Under the pieces are notes generated by a model. It saw only the letters and a list, made by a program, of their open reading frames with translations. It was not told the DNA's origin and did no database searches. Below, one piece after another: positions 1 through 12,300 of a stretch of 64,000 bases of DNA (position 1 is its first letter; the number at the start of each line of letters is the position of its first letter). Origin of the DNA: Salminus brasiliensis (taxonomy: Eukaryota > Chordata > Actinopteri > Characiformes > Bryconidae); assembly GCF_030463535.1 (NCBI RefSeq), contig NC_132887.1:21532943-21596942 (forward strand), read 5' to 3'. The translations under genes and the position numbers were made by a program.

Positions 1-142
1 TATTACTATTACATATTTTAACAGGTAATCAGCAATCTGTTACATTTTTAATGTAACCACCCCAACCCTGACTATCTAGTGGCCTCATATATTCATATAT
101 AAATTCTTTGGATCAAGCTACAGGTTACATTATTAACATACA

Positions 143-650
143 TGATAGGGACAAAAGTATCGGGACACCTGCTCATTCATTGTTTCTTCCGAAATCAAGG
201 GTTTTAAAAAAATAACTTATCATGCTTTTGTCTCTACTTTCCATGAAAGGCTTTCTACTAGAGTTTGAAGCATTAGTGTGAGGATTTCATTGCATTCAGC
301 GACAAGAAGGTTAGTGAGGTCAGGATATTGGATGATCACCACCCCACCTCATCCCCATCTCCCCACCTCATCCCAAAAGTATTGGCTGGAGCACCATCCT
401 TCCAGAGAACACAGCTCCACTGCTCCACAGCTCAATACTGGGGACTTTACACCCCTCTAGCCCACATCTAAATTATGGCATGGTGCCATTAGGTTCATGT
501 TTATGTATTATATTCTGTTGACTAGACAAGCTGTGTGTGTGCGTATTCACACATCTGTTCTAGCAATGGGTGCTTAAAGTTACTTAAACTTAAAGTAGAT
601 GAATGCATTCATTTGAAAGGGTGTCCACAAACATTTGGACATATGGCGTA
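143..650 (+). mobile_element. Tc1-like MITE, near full length
   Basis: Begins GGGACAAAAGTATCGGGACA and ends with GTGTCCACAAACATTTGGAC then ATATGG, the two ends of a non-autonomous element common in fish. About 0.5 kb, no intact ORF. Further copies lie at 20105, 25113, 34645 and 47049. Confidence 0.75.
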
Positions 651-1950
651 TATCATCTTGAATATGTATCAGAATACAGTTTTTAAACAATTCTCACAGC
701 TCTGAAAATAAACAGTACAATTTGAAGTAAACCTTGAATATGAGCTGATTACACTAGCAGCCCAAGGTTACATCCGAGCTGTGGTCATTTCTAGAGTGGA
801 CTACTGCTGCTCTACAAAGAGCTCATCCAGAACTCGGCGGCTCACCTGATCTGTAATCCCCCATTGGCCTCTCATGTGACTTCCACACTGAGATCACTCA
901 ACTGACTCCCTGCATGACTTGTGCCTTGCTTTTTATAGGCTCTGAAATGCTCAGCTCCATGTTACTTCAATTTCATGAAACTGGGCAAAACCTTTTTTAA
1001 CAAGATTTTAACATCTGGACAGGTCAGGTCACTGGACATAACCAGGCTGATTAGTGTGCAGAGGTGAGGCATATGAACTTTCACCTACCTTCACCTTGAT
1101 TTTAGGCACCCGTACAGGTTGGCTTACTTAGTGTTTAGCAGGTAATAGGCCAGCTATATAACTGCTGCATATTGGTTGAGGCAGTGGGTCATTTGAATGC
1201 CAGCTCTTCTCAGCTGAGGGGCAGTAAGCTTGCATGCTGGCTGACTTACCTTCAGTAAACTGTAAACCTGGAGAAAGTTGATCATACTGACTGTTTCCTG
1301 ACTGACTGTTTATTCAGTGTCTCTTTTGAATTAATTATTTTGTGCCAGTGGTTAAAAAAGGTTGTTTGTAGACATGGCTAACATAGAATTTACATATAAT
1401 AGTTTTGAATCTTCAAAGCTGGGCCACCCCTTTGATGTTATGGGCAAAAATTCACATGGCAATGTTCATGCCAAAGTTGAACTAGGCGTGAAGTTTCGGA
1501 TGTGAAATGTACTTGCTTCAATACAAAATCATGGTTAAAACCCATTCAAATGAGTGTAACTTTACTAGTGTAAACTTGCAGTCAGAAGCCTAGCGTGAGC
1601 ACAACATAATTATAATAATGGCATTTATTTTGACTGGTACTTTTATCATCAAATGTTAATTATTTTGTCATTAAACCATAGGAGCTGCTGTGTGTGTTGA
1701 AATTAATTATAAAAAATAAGAAGAATTGAAAAAGTGCTTTAGTCAATACGTTTTCTTTTCTTTTACTAAATGTGGGAAAATATGCCTGATTGTCACTGGT
1801 AATCAGCAGAGGTGTAGACTATTCCTCTAAATTGTACTTCAAAAGAGGGGTTCTGAAGGTTTCTTTAATAAACACTTCTATAGATAACCAAGACAACTCC
1901 AATGACAAAAATCATTCCAAGGCTCAAATGTTTCCTTGTTTGGTCCCTGC
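651..1950. other. No feature recognised
   Basis: AT-rich intergenic sequence. No exon, RNA gene or clear repeat boundary was identified. Confidence 0.3.
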
Positions 1951-1959
1951 TGAAAAATC

Positions 1960-2160
1960 CAGCTCAGGACCAGCTTTTGCTGGTAGCTGGTTTTTGAATG
2001 TTTCTACAGACGAAGACGCATCCTATGTTGGTTAGCCAGCACTTGAACAGAATAGTGTATGCTGCATTTGATTATGGTCAAGTAAGGTCATGCTGGTCGA
2101 CCAGCGTGGTGATGCTAGTCATGCTGGTTTTGCTGGTCAACTAGCTTGGTCTTGCTTTTT
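1960..2160. repeat. GCTGGT/GACCAGC-rich dispersed repeat
   Basis: Short reiterated motifs (GACCAGCTTTTGCTGG, GCTGGTCGACCAGC, TGCTGGT) in direct and inverted order; a related copy lies at 18140-18310. Followed by short CTAT and (GT)n runs (2165-2230). Confidence 0.6.
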
Positions 2161-2239
2161 ATACTATCTATCTATCTATTGTATCTATTGTATATATATC
2201 TCTTGTATATGTGTGTGTGTGTGTGTGTGTTATTATTAA

Positions 2240-5200
2240 AAGCAATTTAACTGGGTTTATTAACTCAAACAAACCATGTGAATGAAACATTGGTCGATTT
2301 GAAGTATTTACATAATTTTTAAATATATATTTTTAAGATTGGATAACAGTAAAACCATTGTCACAATGTGTATAGTATAGAGTGTACTTTCACAAACGCT
2401 TTGCAAAAGCAGATCCGTGGAATGACCTACATCAAATTCCGACGACCCGACTGAAATAAATTGCATTACATTTGCATTACAAAGATGATGAGACGTGCCA
2501 ATAAATCATCACTGATCAAACTAAACTAAATGTGCCCTCTAAGTAGCTTATTCGAAGGTGCACAAAACCTCCCTGCAGGCTAATAGGCACTTCAAGTCTG
2601 CTGAGAAGCAACAGTAAACCAGTCACGAGGTTACCAGACTGTCAATAACAAAATCCTCAGCAAGCTTTGATTTTTCCAGCAGCCATTTCCACAGCACCAG
2701 ACTTTCAGCTCTCCAGGCTCTACCAAACCCTACCCCCATCCACAGTCTGTGATCCATAGACCAGCCCTTATTGCCCTGTCCGGCCCTGGGGCAGGAGAAA
2801 GGGCCACAGCCAGACAGAAGGTGATTTACAGAAGCTGTGTGTCAGGTCATGGCGCTGGAATGAAGGCCTGGTAGACCCACCATGATGAATGAGTTGGGGT
2901 TGTTTGAGGAGGAGGAGGAGGAGGGGGGAAGAAGCGGGGGTTACCTTCAAACACAAAAAAAGCTGATCCAGGAGTAAACTCTGATGTGGTGGGAGTGTGT
3001 TCAGGGGGCCTGAGACTTTAATGTGACACTGTGGAAGCCTAAGCTAAGCTAAGTCCTTAAACTGCAAGGGCCTGCACGTGAATCCACACTTCAATCGACC
3101 TGCCCATGCTCCGCCCACAAGTGTGTTCTTTTGGAGCTACCGTTGCTTCGTTTTTTTTGGCAAAAGGTATGGATTTTGTATGTGTGTGAGAGCTCACACT
3201 GTTAGGATTGATCAGGTGTGGTTATTTTTGTCATGTCAACGTCACCTACACCTCACTATTTTCAGTTAGCTACAACATGGTCCAGCTTGGAGGCATATTA
3301 TTTTAAACTGGATACTCTGGATTATGTAGCATGATTCACAGATCTATCATTAGGCTAAATGGGCTTTCGTCTACATTCCATGAAGCTTGTCAACCTCACA
3401 GCTTTCGTTGTGGAAGATGAGCATAAATAGGCCCATTATTTTCTCTCGTAACTCCATACACTCAGTTTCTTAGTCCCTAATTCATAAAAGTTAGTAAATT
3501 ACTGTACATATGATGATGAATGTCAAGGGGCTGAAGCTGGAGAATTCCAAACTGCTGAAGCTGGAGCAAAATTATTCAAAGTAGTTTGATGTGAAAAGCT
3601 CCATTCTAGAGAAACCTAGGAACCAGACGTCAGGAGTGTTTACTGGCTCTAAGAGCTGCCTTACTGGAAGGCGTTGCAAAAAAAAGTTTTACCATAGTGT
3701 TTAGAGAAAAAAGAATAACTGACAGTAGTATTGGCCTAAAATCCATTGTTTGTACACTGTAAGACATTGTAAATAGAAAACTTTTCTTTTTCAGGATTGC
3801 TGCAACCATTGAAACCATCATTCAAACTACAACATGGCAACTCAGAAAACACAAGTTCACATTTGACATCTTGACCCCTTGCTTCTATCACCACCACTGT
3901 GGTCAGCAAATCAGTCAGCAAGTTTGCGCTGTAATGCACCATATAACATCGAACCACTGAGATACTTCACTGACTGAATTACACTGAAATTAGACAGATG
4001 GAATTCTCATTTCATCCTCAGCTTTGGTACAAAGGAGGCTCACAGTGATCGTTCAGATCCACTGGAAGCATTAGCGCTTGCAACGTTGCAAGGAAACTAG
4101 GAAAACAGTCTTATCTCTTATATTAATGATGCTTCCACATTCTCTATGTATTTCAAGTGACATAAAAGACTATTAAAGATTATTGATCTTATATTTAAAC
4201 ACATTCACGCGAGCAGAGAGATCACTGGCGTCCTTCGGCAGCAGAACCCATCCTGCTAGCATAGGACCTTGATTAGCTAAATTGTCCAAGTCAGTAGCCA
4301 GACAGAGAAGTCCACTGTTTTGCCCCTTAGGAGCTCTTAAGAAGGCCTTTGCTTTTCAGGCCTCAAGTGCAGCTAGAAACAACAGTGTCCAGAGGCACTA
4401 ATGCCCCTTAATGCGTTTCCAAGCCGACAGCGCTGGCTTGTTTTTGCCTCCATATCATTTCCAGATGGAGGTCATGAATAAAAACGATGGAAACAGCTCA
4501 AGTGAAACTGGAAACTAAAGAAACAGAATGGCGAGGAGAGAGAGCGGGGTGCAATAACAATCCCCTTCATTACCACCCCAGCGGCCAGCTGTAGGTTTAG
4601 CCCACAGGAACAGAGCCCCACTGTGTGAACCACGAGGAGGTAGAAAAGAAAGGGACCTTTTTCTGTGCTTCCTTGCTCTTAAAACAGCCTGGAGAATTCT
4701 CTGACTACAACAAGGTTTAGAAAAGGCCAAGGGCACTGTGTTTTGGCCTTAAAGTAACTACTATACAAAAGAATGACTAGACCAAAGTTAAGATTTGAGA
4801 GTTTTTAAAAATTACACTCTTGACATTGTGCTCTAAGGAAATGTATGATTCCTGCTTTCACACATACTGCATTCCACATGGATATGAAAAAAAGGAGTCG
4901 GAGCATAGCTTTGAACCTTTCTCGGACATGGCCTGTTGAAATTCCAGCTGGGCCATGGGACGCATAGCTTTGCACGCTTGGCCGAAAGCAAGCAAGAAGT
5001 CATGGCCACCATTACCCTGTCAAGGCGTGAGCCAAGATAAACACAACCAGGTCCAGGATTTAAGATGCAGGAAAGGCGCACTGCAGACTCCACTTGGAGG
5101 CCGTGATATTTTTTGTGTCTCCTAAGGACGCTAAGGAAAACCGCAAAGACTGGTGTCACAACTTGTAAATCATCCCGATGGTATCTGCCGGTACCAAAAC

Positions 5201-5279
5201 ACTTGTATGCTGCCTTTTGTTAGAGCCACAGACCAGATGGGGCAAACCCTGCCCTCAGGTCAGTTCCATTACTGCTGAT
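2240..5279. other. pkdcc 3' flank, no gene seen
   Basis: Mixed-composition intergenic sequence with only short, non-conserved open frames. The missing pkdcc terminal exon was looked for here on the minus strand (an LVFFK-type motif) and not recognised. Confidence 0.3.
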
Positions 5280-5720
5280 TCACTTCCATATTCGAGTCAT
5301 TCCCATTTTCAATACGTAATTTAGTATAATTACATGAGATCTTATCAGCGAGTGGACCCCAGTTTAAGGGAGGGCAGAAAGACAATAAGTTCCACCTTAT
5401 CCGACCCCCCTTTACCCCCTAGTGCAACACAACAAGCCCTGGGCACTGTGGAGTAACCCCTGGGCCTGTGCTTATCTGTGCATATCTATAATACCCCTCC
5501 CTGAATGGAGGGCCAGATGGCTCCCCCTTATTCGTGTGCTAATGGCAGATTTACTTTAATTGTTCTTAATGCGCTTTTTGTTTTTCGGCCCTCTCCATGA
5601 GAAAAGGGCCCCCAAACAGGGAGCATTTACATGCAATAATTTAACCATAATGACTCCACAAGTGATGCATTAGCATGCAGCAGAAAGGTTTTGTGTAAAC
5701 TTTGTGGGGCACGGTATGCC
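5280..5720. other. Candidate conserved non-coding element
   Basis: Complex, repeat-free block of balanced composition with homeodomain-like and GATA-like words (TGCTAATGGCAGATTTACTT, CTTATC, TTATCTGTGC) and no coding signal, about 3.4 kb beyond the last pkdcc exon found. The call rests on texture only; conservation was not measured. Confidence 0.25.
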
Positions 5721-6887
5721 AAAGGGGTTCTCCATTGAAACGGTTTACAGACTGAAGTCACGGCAGAATGGACGGAGTGACAGCTTGCTTACAGATTACC
5801 TTGGAGGTGAATAAGAGAAGGAAATCAGTTTTTTTTTTCAGATTTCAGGTTAGTCATTGAATTTGTCCAAAGAAGAAAAGAAGCTATGAAACAAAAACAC
5901 GTTTATTTACTCCTTTGCATTACAAAAAAACACACCACATAACACTTCCGCACTTAAACAGACATTAATAAACTCGTTCTCTGAAAGAACAGCAATAGCA
6001 TTGCATCCATTGGATGGAAATGAGAAGAGCAGACTATAGGGCTGCAACAATTGGTTTAAAAAAGTCGATCGATGACACTGATTGTAGTAAGAGGTTGACA
6101 CAGCATGAAAAGCGCTCTATGACAGATTTAAACCTGTATTTGGGACCATAATTCAATTTAATCACTCTTGAATGACATGTTACACTTTGGTTTCATAGCA
6201 GTTATTAAATAATTTACAGTAGTTGCTGAATAATAGGTCTTAAAAGTAAAGCCTGGGGTTAATGGGCCTTACTCACTAATGTTTTCATATTTGTTCAATT
6301 TGGGACCCAAAACCCATTTGATTTCCAATACCTTTGTTGAAATCTTGTCAATACCAATTGGACATTTATTCTTTAAAAACTATTCATCTTTGAAATGAGC
6401 TGGTTAAAGTTATTTGAAGCACTTTACTTAAGATGGGCTTCTAAAAGTATTCAGTCATGCTCAAACTACTCAAACACTCTACAACCCCTCAGGCAGAAAC
6501 ACATAGCTAACAACATGACACATTGTGAGCCTAGATCTGTGACACCTGATCTAGCATTGTCTGATGATATTGATCCAATATCGATACCCACAGACAATGA
6601 TATTCCATATCTAGCTGCAATACAATATAGGAAGTGTGGGGGGCGCTGTGACTGGAGGAAACAATGACGCTGCATAGATGAATCATGGGCGCGGGCAATA
6701 CAGTAAAAAAAACTTGGTATCACAGTTTTCATGATATGTAATTCTTGTTACAATACTTTGCCTTAATAAACTGGAATGGACCAAAAATCTCCAGTAGTGC
6801 TACATTCAAAAATATGATCAGACTGCAAATCCAAATGATGGCCTTTTTGTATTGAAACACGCAGTTGTCCATTGTTCTTTAAGTACA

Positions 6888-7096
6888 TTCTCCAGGATTT
6901 GGCTACAGATCCTATCTAGAGTGGCTTACATTTGAATCATGTTACACAGGAAGGTGAACGTAGTGTTAGGAGTCTTGCCCAAGGACTCCTACTTATTGGT
7001 GTAGAGTGGTGTACTTGCTTGGCCAGGGATTTGAACCCTAGTCTGCCACAGGCGGTGTAAGGCAGTGTTATTACTCACTACCTATGCTACAACAAG
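6888..7096 (-). repeat. tRNA-derived SINE (minus strand)
   Basis: Read on the minus strand it has a tRNA-like head (GTAGCATAGGTAG..) and a B box AGGGTTCAAATCCC (7026-7039), followed by AAGTAGGAGTCCTTGGGCAA and a tail. Typical Pol III SINE layout; not a functional tRNA because no cloverleaf closes. Confidence 0.65.
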
Positions 7097-8131
7097 CACT
7101 AAGTACTAATTATATCTACAATATGCCCAGAAAAGCATTTTGCAACATTCTGTCGAGATAGCGATAAATTAACATTACCTGCAGAAGGCGTAATTGTTAG
7201 ATTCGCTGAATGATCAAGCGGCCGATAAATCGCAGCCCTGGTGGACTTCCACAAGTCATCCGTGACATCTTATAACAGCCATGTGTTCACGGAACTGCAG
7301 CTCAGCTCCTGCACAGCTGTTGCTTCTGTCCGTTCTGGCCTGTTGGAACACTGTGCTCAAAGATGCGCTGCGTCTGGCCGTGTGAACATCAAAGGAAATC
7401 TGTATAAGAGCTTGTTTTCTTTCTTTATGCTTGCTGTAGACCGTACAGAACCGGCTCGATGTCCTCTGATTCAACTGTGCCAAACAAACACAGCAGAGAA
7501 GGGGGGAAAACACAGAGGACTAGGTGTTTCTTTTCTTGTAGAAGGAGTAATTATACCTGAAGGGAAATCCTTTTAAACACCTAGCTGGCAGCATGTAGGA
7601 TTGGCAGGCAGATCAAACGGCCTTTGAGTGAGATGCCTATAAATACATCACATTCGTTCGCTTCAGACTCCTCCCTGCACCCCCCCCCCCCTCCCCTCGT
7701 GCTTCTCCATCTATTCTTATCCATTCTTTTTTCTTCAAACTGGGGTAGCTGTCGAGACCTTGACGCTTTTCAGGTAGACCGTGGAGCTCACATCTGGAAG
7801 CAGCTGGCTGAAGCCACTCCTAAAGGAGGCGAGATGTCGACCTGTGGACAAGTAAAGGCAAGGAGAGCCCAGGGTTAGGAACACAGCCTCAATGAAGATG
7901 TGCTGAGATGATTTATTAACAATGAGGAGTGCTAGCCACAGCTGTTCATTTGATGTCTGATGTATTCACACAGCGGTCTGTTAATGCGAGCCTGTGGAAT
8001 TTACTGCCTTGCATGACTACCTCCTATATTCATAAAATACAACATACAAGATCTCTTGACACATGGAATATTTTACAGTTTAGTCATGTGCAACATCTTT
8101 TCTCTGTCTTAAGAAAAACGTCCTACATGCT

Positions 8132-8880
8132 CCCACCAAACACTTTATTAGGAACCCCTGTACATCTACTCATTCATTTTCAGCACAACAGTCTCTAGAC
8201 CTTACTCTAGACCTAAAACACTGTTGATGAGAGAGGTCAACAGACAATGGCCAGACTGACTCAAGCTGACAGAACAGGCCACAGTAACTCAGATAACTGC
8301 TCTGTACAATTGTGGTGAGCAGAGAAGCATCTCAGAATCCACAACACGTCGATTCTTGAGGCAGATGGGCTACAACAGCAGAAGGCCGCACTGGGTTCAA
8401 CGTCTGTCAGCCAAGAACAGAAAGCTGAGTCTGCAGTGGGCACAGGCCCACCAAAACAGGACAGTTGAAGACTGTTTTCTCAGCACATTTTGGGTCTGAT
8501 AACACCAGTCAATCATCACCTGAATGCCACAGACTATCTGAGATTTGCATCCCTTTAGGACTGAAATTTAATGGCAACTTCCAGCATCATAACCCACCAT
8601 GCGCAACTAGGTTTCATGAAAATGAGTTTAGTGTTCTTTAGGGGCCTTTTCAGTCACCAGATCTCATTCATCACTTTTGGGATGTGGCAGAACTGGATGT
8701 TTACAGCGTGAAAGTGTTTGTAAGAAATCTTCAGGAATTGTGTGACGCAGCCATGGCAACATGGACCAGAATCTTAAAAGGAATGTTCACAACATCTGGT
8801 AGAATTGAGGCTCGTTTGAGAGTAAAGGGAGGCCATTCCCATTATTAGCATAGTGTTCCTAATAAAGTGCTTGGTGAGGG
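8132..8880 (+). mobile_element. Degenerate Tc1-like transposon with inverted ends
   Basis: Left end CACCAAACACTTTATTAGGA and right end TCCTAATAAAGTGCTTGGTG are inverted copies. Inside, the broken reading frame contains a transposase stretch like SRRPHWVQRLSAKNRKL followed by LQWAQAHQN, typical of Tc1 proteins. Many stops and indels; inactive. Confidence 0.8.
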
Positions 8881-9150
8881 TATTTATTCCCCTTTTATAT
8901 TATATTGTTTATTAAATGACACTATACTAATAACTCATAGCTTAGCTTCAGCTTTGTAAATCAAACGTGTATCATCTTGCCAATAACTCATCATAACACA
9001 TCTATGGGATCATATAGATGGCTTCTATGAGTTATAAGTCACCAAGCCAAGCATCTGCTGCTTTAGGTTAGTAGGGCTGACTAATTGCTGGAGTTAAAAC
9101 ATGTAGTTACCCATTAAAATTCATCTAGTTAAATCGAGTTTAATGCTAAC

Positions 9151-9327
9151 CTGCCCATGTCTTTTGGCTGCTGAGGGAGAAGCTGGTGCATTGTGGGTGA
9201 GAGCTGCAGATGTGGGCAGCCTCCAAGGCATTGTGCACAGCCAGCACGCATGCCTGCTGCTCGTAGGATGGCCAGCATCTGTATTCCATATTTCCAGCAG
9301 TCTTCATGCCCCTCACTTCAGCATAGT
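9151..9327 (-). CDS. pkdcc: pkdcc coding exon 6 (Cys-rich C-terminal part)
   Basis: 177 nt after acceptor TGCTCAG. Encodes [27 protein letters not shown], matching the DYRCWPSYHHGSCLL..CRAFVV..TWTG region of PKDCC. The expected donor is the weak GTTAGC. Without splicing, the frame stops at once (WAG then TAG). Confidence 0.85.
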
Positions 9328-12300
9328 CTGAGCAGAGGAGAGAGAGAGAACGAGAGAGAGAGAGAGAGAGAAAAAAAAAAACACACGTCAGACTGCAAAC
9401 TAGTCAAAGACTCACACAAATCGGCAGTAAAGCTCATCTGCTAAGCATTAGTGCGTTCGGCGTACATGAAGAGAGCAGACGCCTCCCGCTTTAGTGCTCT
9501 CAGCAGAGGTGGCAGGGTCTCACGTTACTCACTGGCATGCCTTTGACTTCATATAAGAGGCGGTTTATGGTGGGTGTGTGTGTGAGTGTGCTTGTTTTTG
9601 TATGTTTGCAGATCATTTCCTCTATTCCTTGGTATATTCTAACCAGTCACAATGACTAAAAAGGGTTTCTAAGAGGTTTTAAATTAGGCTTTGTTATGAT
9701 ATTAATGTCTTATTACATTGTTATTACATTATTAAATAAATAGAATACCTATTTTATTGCCATATTATTTTTACTTTTAGGTTTTTACATATACATATAT
9801 CACTGTACAAAGGTCTTAGGCAGACCTATTTATATCAGCAGTATGTGTGTTTTTGGCAGTAATTACAAATATATAAAAATAAATACAAATACAGACATAA
9901 AACAGTTATTGATATTTACATTAAAGAAATGCAACTGAATACACTTTTCTACTGTATGGATTTGTTCACTTCCTTGAGGAAATGTTTGGAAACAGCTAAG
10001 CTAACACACTGCCACATATCAGATCACAACCTGTTGTTTACTTGTTTGTGTGTATTCTCCTAATTTTTGGCATAAATAAACACCTACTGCTTGCATAAAT
10101 ATTTGACCTCATGACACACATTTGACCCCATGTCCAGACAAGGATTTAAAAACAAATGTGAGTGTTTAAGACAGCAGCAGAGAAGCAGAGACGTGTGTGT
10201 AAGACAGAAGTAGAGCCAATGTCGCTACGCAGAAACAAACACCAAAACAGTGGCTTGCTCACAGATGATCCCCTCTCTCAACGCGTAGAAACATTTTACG
10301 AGAGCCGTTGAGAACTTGTTTGGACATAAGATTTTGAAGCTTCTGACAATGTCTGGCTGCTTTTTATGCCTCGCCGCTGTTGAACCCTGGCCATGTGGAT
10401 GATTTATGGATGTCAAAGCTCAGGTTCTTCACACAGAAAGAGAGAGAGCGAGAGAGATGGGGGGGCGGCACATGGGGGGGGGGACAGAGGTAAAGCCCAA
10501 AAGTCCTGCAGGGGACATCACTATTTCACCCACGCTTGAAGACAGATTAAGTTACGCCGTTCCTTTTTACGACCGATTTGCACATCTGCTTGAAGGTGCC
10601 GTTGGAGTTATGCTCTTGACATTAATATAAGCACATTTCATATTCATAGCACTGCCTCAGCCGTCTCCTGAAACGCATTCAGAAACAGCAGTGCTCTTTG
10701 TTTGGACAAAATGAAAAAAAGATCTCTTTTTTTGAGCGTTAGGAGCTGATATATGGAGTGCAGCCTGATAAAGACCTAAAAAAACTGTGCATTTTCTCTG
10801 TAGAACCGCAGAAAATGTCAAGGAACAAAAGATTTCCAGGAAAAGATAGAACATCTGTTCAATATTCCTTTAGAACATGAGGACTGGGAACTAATTCATT
10901 CATAAGTACGCTGATTTCTTATCATCCAGGGCAGCCATGAACCTAAATGATAAGTTTTTGATTTGGAAATGAGGAGACTGGTCACTGGTTGTTCTTGTAG
11001 TTTATGAATAAAGAACCCGCCTTTCAACAAAATGGGACACTCAGCTTTCTGGTTATGCAGCGAGAGGAGGAAGCCCCCCCACCTCGTTGCGTAGATCTGC
11101 GCTAGATCTCACATTGTTTTGTGCCTTATTGAGCCAAATGTTCAGAAACTGTATTTTGACCTTCAGTTTCCAGTATGTTGGTCTCTTCCCATTCATAGAG
11201 ATAAAAGCCTGGTCTTGTATGACTGGAAATAACTGCCCAGCAGCGCTGAGTGAACAGGCTTGCCATTAAGGACCCTATTTCAATTCAATGATGGTCTTGA
11301 GTCTTATTAACTGATGAGTTGAATCGGGAGTGATAGTCTGATTTAATGAGGTACAACCCTAAACCCTAATTGTATGCAGAGGTTCTTTGAAGCTTCTTCA
11401 TAATCCTACAAATTTTGCTTACAAACATAGCTCTTTAAAGAACCACCCACCCACTGAAAGGTTCTCCTGTGGCCTTCTTCCAAGGAACCCATTTTGGCTG
11501 CTTTTATTTTTAACAGCACAGAGTGGATTCAGCAATTATGGGAATTATAGGAGGGTTGTGCAATAGCTGCAGTTACAGGAACCTTTGTTTAGACCAACAT
11601 GTAAAAGCCTGTGGAACAATGGATAAAAATCACCATCTAGCACAATATCAGAGGATAGCGTTTACTGTGGTCTTACCTTTAATTACTGATGGCGGCAGGT
11701 TCTGCAGATGCAGCCCAGACTTGTATACATGCAAAACCTCTTCAAAGGCCTCCAGTGTTTCTTTAACATTCTTTTTCAGCTCCCCTATTGCAAAAAAAAA
11801 AGACAGTTAGTCATATATTCACCAATCAAGACACGTCTTGATGACTGAAACCACACAGAGAAAAAGATTGCTCACCCGTGGTGTTCATTATCCGATCCAC
11901 AAGAGGCTTCAGCCCTGTTGGAGCTTGATGAGGCAGCAGATAGATGAAGAAATATCTGAAGATGCAAGAGGTCGGTTAGCATGTTACATCCTCCAGCTGA
12001 ACACCATCAGTCACATACATTCCTTTACAGTGGAAAACATCAGCTGACTTTTCCACTGTGTGACTGTTTCATTAAGAATGGACCAAGAGAGATGGTTTGA
12101 AATGACTTCTAAGGCTTTTAAGGGAGGTTAACATATTGTCGCTGTTGCTCAAAACGGTGTAAAAAAAATAATTTTTTTTTACATTTATTACTTTTTCAAA
12201 TAATTTAATTTGGGAAGCTGCCTTTTACATTGTATCACATTTAGTCAATGAACCAATAGAAATACTCTAAAATGACTTAGAATAAAATCTTTTTACATTG

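Noticed and set aside
4833-5159. 108-codon minus-strand open frame
   Set aside because: Tested as the missing pkdcc exon; the sequence lacks the LVFFK-type tail motif and any similarity to the kinase.
7241-7576. 111-codon open frame on the plus strand
   Set aside because: No domain, no splice context and no homologue recognised; overlapping frames on the other strand look equally 'coding'.
9803-10080. Tc1-like element starting GTACAAAGGTCTTAGGCAGA
   Set aside because: Only one end resembles a transposon terminus; no matching second end or coding remnant found.
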